DNA of 5,967 nucleotides from Chloroflexota bacterium (GTDB lineage: Bacteria; Chloroflexota; Dehalococcoidia; SAR202; UBA11138). Of this stretch, positions 1 through 5,915 are shown one piece after another. Under the pieces are notes generated by a model. The model was not told the DNA's origin. It saw only the letters and a program-made list of their open reading frames with translations, and searched no databases. How positions within the stretch are numbered: position 1 is the stretch's first letter; every line of letters begins with the position of its first letter. Where the stretch lies: positions 1 through 5,967 of the forward strand of contig JADFQF010000110.1 in assembly GCA_022561955.1 (NCBI GenBank). The letters are read 5' to 3'. Made by a program: the position numbers and the translations under genes.

Positions 1-1213
1 GGCCACCGAACCCGAAGCTGTTGGAGAGCACCGTGTCGACCCGCTGCCTGCGGGAGACGTTCGGCACGTAGTCCAGGTCGCACTCCGGGTCCGGGTTCTC
101 GTAGTTGATGGTGGGGTGTATCTCGTTGTGACGGATGCTCTCGACGCAGGCGACGGCCTCGATGGCGCCAGCGCCGCCAAGGGTGTGCCCTATCATCGAC
201 TTGCTGGAGCTTATGGGCACGCGATAGGCCTGATCGCCGAACACCTTCTTGATGGCAAGCGTCTCCACCAGGTCGTTCTTGGGGGTGGAGGTCCCGTGGG
301 CGTTGATGTAGCTGATGTCGTTGGGGGTTAGCCCCGCGTCCTCGATGGACCAGCGGATCGCCCTGGCCGCGCCGGACCCGTCCTCGTCGGGCTGGACCGC
401 GTGGAAGGCGTCCGACGATACTCCGTATCCCGCGATCTCTGCCAGGACATTGGCGCCCCGATCGGTTGCGTGCTCCAGGCTCTCGATCACCAGCATGGCG
501 GCGCCTTCGGCGGGAACGAACCCATCCCGCTTGGCGTCGAAAGGCCGGCTGGCCTTCTCGGGAGGGTCGTTCGCCCTGCTAAGGGCCTTGATGACGTTGA
601 ATCCACCGAGCCCCAGAAGGCTTAGCCCAGCCTCGCAGCCTCCTCCCAGTACCACGTCTGCTGCGCCTCTACGTATCACCACGGCGGCCTCGCCGATGGC
701 CTGGTTGCCGGCCGCGCACGCGGTTGCGATAGTCGAGTTGTAGCCCTTTATTCCCAGGATTCGGCTTACGTTGGCGGCGGCCATGTTGGGAAGGATCATG
801 GGAATGAAAAACGGGCTGGCCTTCATGCCCCCTTTTTCAAAAATTACGCGGGCGTTGTCCTCTGTTGTCGGAAACCCTCCAATGCCGTTGCCCATGACGA
901 CGCCCAACCGCTCCGAATTCTCCTTGGACAAGTCCAGATTGGCGTCCTCAACGGCGACCGCGGCCGCGGCGACAGCCAACTGGGAGAAGCGGGCCATTCG
1001 TTTTGCCTCTTTCGGGCTCACGTACTGTCCCGGATCAAAGTTACTCACCTCGCCTGAGACCTTGCACGGATACTCGGCCGGGTCGACGAGGGTCATGGGG
1101 CCGACCCCCGACTTCCCTTTCAACAGGCTTTGCCAGTACTCGTCGACTGTCTCGCCTAGTGGGGACATTAATCCCATCCCCGTTATCACTACTCTTTTTC
1201 TTCCGCTGTTCAT
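1..1213 (-). CDS. fabF: 3-oxoacyl-[acyl-carrier-protein] synthase II (FabF), C-terminus cut by window edge
   Basis: This cytoplasmic condensing enzyme of type II fatty-acid synthesis joins malonyl-ACP to a growing acyl-ACP, releasing CO2 and extending the chain by two carbons. The reading frame stays open from the ATG at 1213 to the left edge (404 codons plus one base). FabF is usually about 410-415 aa, so only about ten residues are missing. Visible landmarks are the N-terminal VVITGMGLMSPLG, the nucleophile Cys166 in TIATACAAG, His306 in NAHGTST, Lys338 in SSSKSMIGHT, His343 in GHTLGGAG, the PTINYENPDPECDLDYVPN stretch and the GFGG gating loop at 401-404, where the window ends. The Cys-His-His triad and Lys are intact, so the enzyme should be active. 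The usual GFV(M/L)GEGAG loop reads GFVPAEGAA, a mild variation. The start is supported by GAGG five bases upstream, overlapping the folC stop. FabB is less likely because the length and the PTINYE/DLDYVPN signature fit FabF. Confidence 0.94.
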   Translation of the reverse strand, partial: MNSGRKRVVITGMGLMSPLGETVDEYWQSLLKGKSGVGPMTLVDPAEYPCKVSGEVSNFDPGQYVSPKEAKRMARFSQLAVAAAAVAVEDANLDLSKENSERLGVVMGNGIGGFPTTEDNARVIFEKGGMKASPFFIPMILPNMAAANVSRILGIKGYNSTIATACAAGNQAIGEAAVVIRRGAADVVLGGGCEAGLSLLGLGGFNVIKALSRANDPPEKASRPFDAKRDGFVPAEGAAMLVIESLEHATDRGANVLAEIAGYGVSSDAFHAVQPDEDGSGAARAIRWSIEDAGLTPNDISYINAHGTSTPKNDLVETLAIKKVFGDQAYRVPISSSKSMIGHTLGGAGAIEAVACVESIRHNEIHPTINYENPDPECDLDYVPNVSRRQRVDTVLSNSFGFGG

Positions 1214-1218
1214 GACAT

Positions 1219-1223
1219 CCTCA
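1219..1223 (-). promoter_or_regulatory. fabF ribosome binding site overlapping the folC stop codon
   Basis: On the minus strand the sequence reads TGAGGATGTCATG. The TGA ends folC, and GAGG, which shares its last two stop-codon bases, lies five bases before the fabF ATG. With a 7-nt intergenic gap, this arrangement normally means ribosomes finishing folC help initiate fabF (translational coupling). The layout is seen directly; the coupling is inferred. Confidence 0.75.
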
Positions 1224-2678
1224 CGCGTTCCTACGGGTGGCGGTAACCGTCGGCGGCTTGATATAGGGATATAGCTCCGGGGACATGCCTCGAATCTCCT
1301 CGATTATCTCGGCGGCCACGGAGAGTGATCCGGTTCCCAGCACAAAGTCGTCTTCACGGGAGAGCTCGACTGCCCTCCGAGTTCCTTCACCCACGTTTTC
1401 AGTTTCGAATGCTATATTTAGGCCCAGTTTCGAGGCGATGTCACGGATGACATGGCTCGGCGCGGACCGAGGATGCCGGGACCGCACACACACGAGCGTG
1501 GGCGACAGCACTGCGAGCTCTTCCAGCATCCCTTTGGCACTATGCCCACTAAGGGCTCCGAAGACCACGATCACCGTCTTCGACGAATAGAATTCTCCAA
1601 TCGTACAGACCAACCTCTTCATCGAGTATGGATTGTGCGCCCCGTCGACCAGGAACTCGACACCCTCGTGTGAAAGCCTCTGGAATCGGGCGGGCCAGCT
1701 TACGTTCTTGAATCCCTTTAGTACGCTCTCTCCGGATATATCGTAACCCTTGTTCCGCAGTTCCTCCAGGGTTGCCAACGCGGTCGCGGCATTCTCCAGC
1801 TGGATTTCGCCAATCAGGGGCATCCAAAGGTCGTAGGCCCGAGACAGACCGCGAATTTCGAAGCTCTGTCCGCTGACATCGGCCTCTCGCAATTTGTGCG
1901 ATACCCTGCCGCCGATGCCAACGACGGGCGCCCCCTTTTCCCCGGCGACTCTATTTATCACGGCCAGCGCCTCTCCGCTTTGAGGGGAGACCACGACAGG
2001 CACTCCCCGCTTGATGATGCCGGCCTTCTCGAATGCGATCTTTTCGACGGTGTCGCCCAGTGTAACGACGTGGTCCAGGCTGATGGAGGTTATGACGGAG
2101 ACCTCGGGCGAAACTATATTCGTGGCGTCTAGCCTCCCACCGAGCCCTACCTCGATGACCTGAAAGTCGGCGTCGATCCGTCGAAAGTAGTCGAATGCCA
2201 TGGCCGTGAGGGCCTCGAACGTGGTGACGCCGCCAAATCCGCCCCGGCTCGCCACAGATTCGATGGCGGGCCAGATGCGCTCCACCGAGTCCGCGAAATC
2301 CTCTCGGCTGATGGGCTGCAGGCCTACTCGGATGCGCTCGACCGCGCTGTGGAGGTGGGGCGACGTGTAGAGGCCGACCTTGTAGCCCTGGGCGGCAAGT
2401 ACCGACGTGATCATCGCCGCAGTGCTGCCCTTTCCCTTCGTCCCGGCGACATGGACCGTCGGCACGCGCAGGTGAGGGTTGCCTAGGCGCTCCATGAGGA
2501 GACCAATGCGCTCCAGATGAAACGACGAATGCCCCGGGCTGTGAGTGGAGCGCTCGAAGTCCGCCAGGCTCATGACGCGCTCTAACGCCTCGTCGTAGCC
2601 CAATGTTTTCTGGGTATCCGATGCCGATCTCGAGTCCGTCGAGCTCATATCGGACGCAGCGCCGCGCTCTTGGGGCAT
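1221..2678 (-). CDS. folC: Bifunctional dihydrofolate synthase / folylpolyglutamate synthase (FolC)
   Basis: This Mur-ligase-family enzyme uses ATP to add glutamate to dihydropteroate and/or to extend tetrahydrofolate polyglutamate tails, keeping folates in the cell. Numbered from the 485-aa start, it shows the ATP-binding P-loop GTKGKGST (79-86), YTSPHL (104-109), TTFEALTAMAFDYF (152-165), EVGLGGRLDATN (176-187), LDHVVTLGDTVEKIAFEKAG (201-220), QLENAATAL (293-301), DGAHNP (345-350) and GTGSLSVAAE (448-457). All are in family order, so it looks complete and functional. FolC is typically about 420-450 aa; the excess is a polar Ser/Asp-rich N-terminal tail of about 25 residues. I chose the ATG at 2678 because AGAGAGGT lies just upstream. 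The frame stays open to a TTG at 2735 without a ribosome site, and an ATG at 2648 also lacks one. It is the first gene of the folC-fabF pair. Whether both activities are present cannot be read from sequence. Confidence 0.94.
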   Translation of the reverse strand: MPQERGAASDMSSTDSRSASDTQKTLGYDEALERVMSLADFERSTHSPGHSSFHLERIGLLMERLGNPHLRVPTVHVAGTKGKGSTAAMITSVLAAQGYKVGLYTSPHLHSAVERIRVGLQPISREDFADSVERIWPAIESVASRGGFGGVTTFEALTAMAFDYFRRIDADFQVIEVGLGGRLDATNIVSPEVSVITSISLDHVVTLGDTVEKIAFEKAGIIKRGVPVVVSPQSGEALAVINRVAGEKGAPVVGIGGRVSHKLREADVSGQSFEIRGLSRAYDLWMPLIGEIQLENAATALATLEELRNKGYDISGESVLKGFKNVSWPARFQRLSHEGVEFLVDGAHNPYSMKRLVCTIGEFYSSKTVIVVFGALSGHSAKGMLEELAVLSPTLVCVRSRHPRSAPSHVIRDIASKLGLNIAFETENVGEGTRRAVELSREDDFVLGTGSLSVAAEIIEEIRGMSPELYPYIKPPTVTATRRNA

Positions 2679-2680
2679 TG

Positions 2681-2687
2681 ACCTCTC
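2681..2687 (-). promoter_or_regulatory. folC ribosome binding site
   Basis: The minus strand reads GAGAGGT followed by two bases and the ATG at 2678. The spacing is slightly short, but this is the only purine-rich Shine-Dalgarno match in front of any candidate start. It decides the start against the upstream TTG (2735) and the downstream ATG (2648). Confidence 0.6.
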
Positions 2688-2734
2688 TTCGATGCTTGCC
2701 TGTATCGGGATGGTTAGCAGATGGCTCAGATACA

Positions 2735-2763
2735 ATTTTACAGGAAATCGTCACACCAGTACA
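2735..2763 (-). promoter_or_regulatory. Weak candidate promoter for folC-fabF
   Basis: A TAAAAT hexamer (2740 to 2735, minus strand) matches five of six bases of the bacterial -10 consensus and lies about 57 bases before the folC ATG, in the gap between the upstream gene's terminator and folC. The hexamer 17 bases further upstream is TGTACT, only a weak -35 match. Some promoter is expected in this gap because the terminator at 2864-2892 separates the two transcription units. This is the best -10 I can see, not a firm call. Confidence 0.25.
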
Positions 2764-2854
2764 TGGACGTCGAAGATTTAATCATGTTTCGGTGCGAGGC
2801 TTCACCAAAAAGGTTGCCTCTGATTGCCCACCCGTGCCTGTCTTATCCGTAATT

Positions 2855-2892
2855 TCGAAAACAGTAGAGGCGGGTCTAAGACCCGCCTCTAC
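2855..2892 (-). terminator. Strong intrinsic terminator after the OLD-like ATPase gene
   Basis: Positions 2864-2892 form an almost perfect palindrome: arms GTAGAGGCGGGTC and GACCCGCCTCTAC, a 13-bp stem closed by a three-base loop. Read on the minus strand, it begins 28 nt beyond the TAA at 2920-2922 and is followed by TGTTTTCG, giving a short U-tract in the transcript. The plus-strand side has no T-run, so the orientation is minus. The stem's length, GC content and symmetry also resemble the short palindromic units scattered between genes in many environmental bacteria, so it may be a dispersed repeat serving as a terminator. Confidence 0.75.
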
Positions 2893-2919
2893 AAGCTGCT
2901 CTCGCGCTACGTCGATCTG

Positions 2920-4938
2920 TTATGGCGCCGGAGCTGCCGTCGCCTGCTTAGAAGCCGAGCCGTTGCTGGCCCCTCGGACGAATGCCCCGAGGGTATCGCT
3001 GGTGCCGTTGTTCGGCAGAAGCGCATTGACGCGTTCGAACATGGATGCGGCCCTTTCGATGGTCGCCTCGTCTATCTCGCCTCGCAGCTCCGCGTGGTGC
3101 TCCAGGAGGTATGCCGCCGGCCGATATGCCTCGAACTGCCCGTTTTTCCCCAGCCCTTCGGCCTCGAAGTAGACCTCGAGTCTCTTGGCGATCCGCGGCT
3201 CGCTGTCGGTTATCGCCTTCATCGTGACGGGCTCCGGCAGCTCTCCGGCGTAAGCAGCGTTGACGAGCTTCAGGTAGAAGGCAGGGTCGAGGATATCCTC
3301 GATGTCCGCCGTCCTAACCTTTGTCACCTCAACCCACTTAATCGGGTTGTTGCGATGGATGTGGCTGTTCTTGTTGATGGCCTCCATCTTCTCCTTGTTC
3401 TTGGGAGTAACGTCCATCAGGACGGCTACGCTAACGTAGTTTTCGCCCAGCAGAGATACGAAAGACGGAAGATTGTCCGCGCCGCCGACGGGTATGACGA
3501 CCCAGCGGGGGTCCAGCCTCTGGTGGCCCTTGGCCGACACGAACTCACCGATAATCTGGAGCAGTATCAGGTCGGAGGCGTCGTTGACCATGAGGCAGTG
3601 TGGTGCCAGGAACAGGGTGTTGGCCAGCCTGTGGCCAAGCGCCACCTGCAGGGGGAAGACCGTCTCCTGGTCGTTGCTCAACGTATCGTCGCTGATAACG
3701 GTGCCCCTGTCGTCCACATCCTGCACCGTGCGAATACGGTCCAGGTGCTTGAGGTTGATCATGAACGGCGAGTGGGTCGTATAGATGACCTGGTGCTTTG
3801 GCGCGAGGCGCTCGTCGATGAAGCGCAGGAAGTCGTGCTGTGCCATAGCGTGCAGGTTCAGGCCGGGCTCGTCCAGCAGGAGCACCAGGTCCGTGTCCTG
3901 CTCTTCCTCTATCTTAGAGAAGTACGAAAGGAACGAGAAGAACCAGACGAATCCCTTGGACCGTTCGTCGAAGGGTACCGATACCCGGTGCCGATTGTTC
4001 CAGATGCGGACGTGAAGGATCGTGCCCTTGTTCAAGGGAGGCGGGTCGTCGGGATTGGCGGCGGAGAGGTCGAATTCCACCCTCAGCTGCTTATTCTGGT
4101 TCCAGTACTCGAATATCTCGTCGGAGATCCCGATGGAGGCCGACTCGAGCTCGGCCTTCAGGTACTCGTAGTTGGTCTGGTTGTCCATGTCCTCGAGGTT
4201 TGCGCCTACTAGAGAAAGCAGGGAGAGGAAGGTCCGATCGGACTCGTCCATCTCCTCGCCCTTTTTCACGCGCTCCACCAAATCCTGGATGGAGATTCGG
4301 CCGCGCATGGCGCTGTACTCATCGAAGTACACGAACTTGGGCAGGAACTTGTTCAGGTAGCCGCCGATGAGCTGCGACGCCGCGTCGTCGCCTTCGAAGC
4401 GCTTCGACACATCGTCGAGCAGCTTCTGCACCACGGCGGGCTTGACGTCAAGGGACTCCAGCGCCTTGACGAGCTCTCCGATAGTCTGGGATTTCTGAGC
4501 GTGCTCCTGCACTTCGAGGGGAAGGTTGGCGCTCTCCATGAGGTGCCGAACGATGGCATGCTCGTTCACTTGAACGTCCCAATGCAGCTCGTTGGCGTAG
4601 TCCTTAGCGACGGTAACCTGGGGCGACTTGAGGGCTCCCCTACCGAGCGACTCCTCGATCTGGCGCATCTCGTCTTCGGAAAGCTCGAGCTCGGTCGTGA
4701 TGGCGATGGCCGGCTTGGCGCCGTGGTCTCGCTTGTACCGGACGTACCCCTTTCTTGGGTAGTCCTTGAGATCGAACTTGTCCTTACCGTCTACCGGATT
4801 CAGCCGTTTCAGGGCACCTAAAAACGCAGTCTTTCCAGACTCGTTCTTACCCACCATGCAGGTAACGTCGTCAACGTCCACCCAGCCCGTGTCGTCAATA
4901 GACTTGAAGTTGGTCACCTTTGCGCGAACGAGTTTCAT
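2920..4938 (-). CDS. OLD-family ATPase with degenerate TOPRIM-like C-terminal domain
   Basis: This 672-aa protein has the overcoming-lysogenization-defect (OLD) layout: an SMC/ABC-type ATPase split by a helical insertion, then a TOPRIM-like nuclease domain. Visible from the N-terminus are KVTNFKSID (7-15), Walker A GKNESGKT (30-37), a mostly helical variable region (about 85-280), the signature-like ERSKGFVWFFSFLSYF (325-340), Walker B LVLLLDEPGLNLHA (351-364) with Asp356 and Glu357, and the switch histidine in TTHSPFM (387-393). The TOPRIM part has LMVNDASDLILL (449-460), VIPVGGADNLPSFVSLL (481-497) and VAVLMDVTPKNK (504-515), ending in a Gly/Ser/Ala/Pro-rich tail. Family TOPRIMs normally read VEG and D-x-D; here they read V-N-D and D-V-T, so metal-dependent cleavage is doubtful. 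The ATG at 4938 has AGGAGG four bases upstream; a TTG at 4956 was rejected. OLD proteins are often phage-defence or DNA-processing factors. No partner gene is seen, and the biological role here is unknown. Confidence 0.88.
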   Translation of the reverse strand: MKLVRAKVTNFKSIDDTGWVDVDDVTCMVGKNESGKTAFLGALKRLNPVDGKDKFDLKDYPRKGYVRYKRDHGAKPAIAITTELELSEDEMRQIEESLGRGALKSPQVTVAKDYANELHWDVQVNEHAIVRHLMESANLPLEVQEHAQKSQTIGELVKALESLDVKPAVVQKLLDDVSKRFEGDDAASQLIGGYLNKFLPKFVYFDEYSAMRGRISIQDLVERVKKGEEMDESDRTFLSLLSLVGANLEDMDNQTNYEYLKAELESASIGISDEIFEYWNQNKQLRVEFDLSAANPDDPPPLNKGTILHVRIWNNRHRVSVPFDERSKGFVWFFSFLSYFSKIEEEQDTDLVLLLDEPGLNLHAMAQHDFLRFIDERLAPKHQVIYTTHSPFMINLKHLDRIRTVQDVDDRGTVISDDTLSNDQETVFPLQVALGHRLANTLFLAPHCLMVNDASDLILLQIIGEFVSAKGHQRLDPRWVVIPVGGADNLPSFVSLLGENYVSVAVLMDVTPKNKEKMEAINKNSHIHRNNPIKWVEVTKVRTADIEDILDPAFYLKLVNAAYAGELPEPVTMKAITDSEPRIAKRLEVYFEAEGLGKNGQFEAYRPAAYLLEHHAELRGEIDEATIERAASMFERVNALLPNNGTSDTLGAFVRGASNGSASKQATAAPAP

Positions 4939-4942
4939 AAAT

Positions 4943-4948
4943 CCTCCT
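4943..4948 (-). promoter_or_regulatory. Consensus ribosome binding site of the OLD-like gene
   Basis: A perfect AGGAGG lies four bases before the ATG at 4938. It settles the start: the protein begins MKLVRAKVTNFKSI, as expected for this family, rather than six codons earlier at the TTG at 4956, which would place this site inside the coding region. Confidence 0.85.
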
Positions 4949-5187
4949 GGAGTCAACTACGCTTCTAGCCATCCGCGGCCGCTTCGAAATTCAATGCGGC
5001 TCAACCGTGGAAACAGATCGTTCAGGGCGCAGCGCAAAGCAAAGACCGGGGATGTCGTGGAGTTCACCTACGCTACACAGAAAAGCGTAACCAAGGCGTG
5101 AAGAAGGATGCAAGGTATTTAGAGGCGCTTGTAACAACTATATGCGGCGACTACGTGACTATCTCAAAACGTCTGTCCGGCTTGAAA

Positions 5188-5264
5188 CATCCTTCGACAG
5201 GCTCTCCGCTGCGGCGGAGTCCGTCGATATTCGATTGATGGAGCCGGACGGGACGAACGGGTTG
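5188..5264. repeat. Probable dispersed palindromic repeat element (CTTCGACAGGCTC type)
   Basis: The block opens with CATCCTTCGACAGGCTC (5188-5204) and closes with GACGAACGGGTT (5253-5264). In many bacterial genomes these two half-motifs lie close together in a common intergenic repeat. Here about 48 bases separate them, including a small hairpin CTCCGC-TGCG-GCGGAG (5204-5219), and GAGCC (5241-5245) is complementary to the GGCTC of the left half. The half-motifs and hairpin are seen directly; family membership comes from memory of similar repeats and is not verified. Confidence 0.45.
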
Positions 5265-5534
5265 AAAGGGTCCACTCCGTCTGTGGTGTCCGACTCCTAT
5301 GAATGTATATCTTCGGACGCCGAATCGTCGGAGAGCTTTTCGAACCATGTTTCGAGATGATTACTAAGCTCGACTCTGTACATTCCGAATGAGCCTCAAC
5401 ACGAAGGGGTATAGCTGATGGTCAGTAATCGTCAGACATTTTACACGTCGAGTCTGCAGGGTGATGTTCAGAAGGTTCTTGAACGATGAGATAGGCGTTC
5501 ATGCGGCGGAGCGAAGGCACCACAACAAGTCCGC

Positions 5535-5586
5535 TCGAATGCGCTCCCAAGCCCCCGTCATTCCGGCGAAAGCCGGAATCCAGAGT
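5535..5586. repeat. 52-bp direct repeat, copy 1, with REP-like hairpin
   Basis: This copy is identical to 5699-5750 except at one base (A5571 against G5735). Its core ATTCCGGC-GAAA-GCCGGAAT (5560-5579) folds into an 8-bp stem with a GAAA loop, a stable GNRA-type tetraloop. The core is a widespread intergenic repeat whose translations give spurious peptides such as SFRRKPESR. Similarity to the second copy continues weakly for about 18 more bases (AGTCCAGC followed by a TA-rich step). It is probably a non-autonomous, REP-like mobile or structural element, but no transposase of that type is in the window. Confidence 0.85.
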
Positions 5587-5660
5587 GCAAGTCCAGCCTA
5601 GGACGTGCGCGCCTTATCCCGGCTCTGGTTTCGAGGCATACAAACAATCGAACCGCCTGG

Positions 5661-5679
5661 CGAAACCAAGAATCCAGAG
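5661..5679. repeat. Possible decayed third copy of the hairpin repeat
   Basis: CGAAACCAAGAATCCAGAG here aligns with CGAAAGCCGGAATCCAGAG of copy 1, with four differences, all in the stem (G-C-C-G-G against C-C-A-A-G). It sits between the two intact copies, 20 bases before copy 2. The left half of the hairpin is not clearly recognisable, so this is either a fragment or a heavily mutated copy. Confidence 0.4.
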
Positions 5680-5698
5680 GGATCGTGAAGACACCCGT

Positions 5699-5750
5699 TC
5701 GAATGCGCTCCCAAGCCCCCGTCATTCCGGCGAAGGCCGGAATCCAGAGT
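5699..5750. repeat. 52-bp direct repeat, copy 2, with REP-like hairpin
   Basis: This is the second copy of the repeat at 5535-5586, offset by 164 bp. The hairpin ATTCCGGC-GAAG-GCCGGAAT lies at 5724-5743. The only difference from copy 1 is in the loop, so both stems are fully intact. That pattern suggests either a recent duplication or selection on the stem. Confidence 0.85.
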
Positions 5751-5905
5751 ACAGAGTCCAGCTAAGAGCCTATCCGAAAACTGCCACGAAGGATGCTCGA
5801 TATTTGATAGGCGTTTTTGACATAGCTCGTATGACCCTACGGACACGGGGATAGAAGACCTCGAGAGATCTTGGCCGAACGTGTATGCGGGCATTAGCAG
5901 AACGT

Positions 5906-5910
5906 GGAGG
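5906..5910 (+). promoter_or_regulatory. Ribosome binding site of the right-edge gene
   Basis: GGAGG lies five bases before the ATG at 5916, which is good spacing. It is the main evidence that a gene begins here rather than this being a chance open frame. Confidence 0.65.
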
Positions 5911-5915
5911 ATACG

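Larger units (their letters stand above)
4939..5915. other. Repeat-rich intergenic region of about 980 bp without a convincing gene
   Basis: This stretch separates the divergently oriented OLD-like gene (minus) and the gene beginning at 5916 (plus). Short open frames exist on both strands, but none has a good ribosome site together with a recognisable protein, and several are translations of repeats. It holds a hairpin-bearing repeat block (5188-5264), two copies of a 52-bp direct repeat (5535-5586 and 5699-5750), a decayed third fragment near 5661-5679, and short degenerate similarities at 5104, 5472 and 5789. Any promoters for the two flanking genes should lie here, but I see no convincing -35/-10 pair. 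No tRNA cloverleaf, transposase or integrase remnant was recognised. Confidence 0.7.

Noticed and set aside
315..1274. Plus-strand open frames of up to 167 codons opposite fabF
   Set aside because: fabF on the minus strand has all catalytic residues in one uninterrupted frame; these are antisense shadows.
1951..2754. A 267-codon minus-strand frame overlapping folC
   Set aside because: It is in another frame of folC, has an Arg/His/Pro-rich translation without motifs and starts at a GTG without a ribosome site.
2824..4212. A 462-codon open frame on the plus strand
   Set aside because: It lies antisense over the OLD-like gene, whose motifs are unmistakable. Its own translation is rich in Val, Leu and Arg with no recognisable domain, and it has no ribosome site; it is a product of GC-rich codon usage.
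2920..4938. Gabija (GajA) or PARIS (AriA) assignment
   Set aside because: The ATPase plus TOPRIM-like layout is similar, but no GajB-type helicase or AriB-type partner is adjacent and the TOPRIM residues differ, so only the broad OLD family can be supported.
5142..5360. Open frames of 72 (plus) and 65 (minus) codons over the repeat at 5188-5264
   Set aside because: Part of each is translated repeat (for example GEPVEGCFKP), with no Shine-Dalgarno sequence and no recognisable fold.
5535..5750. Possible CRISPR array
   Set aside because: Only two good copies, a 164-bp period too long for a CRISPR spacer, no regular third repeat and no cas genes.
5817..5822. Perfect TTGACA hexamer as a -35 box for the gene at 5916
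   Set aside because: No acceptable -10 sequence lies 15-19 bases downstream; one hexamer alone is not enough to call a promoter.
5501..5894. Open frames on both strands over the direct repeats (117 and 98 codons)
   Set aside because: Their translations contain SFRRKPESR, HSGEGRNPE and LDSGLRRNDGG, the well-known false peptides produced by the hairpin repeat; no ribosome site supports them.
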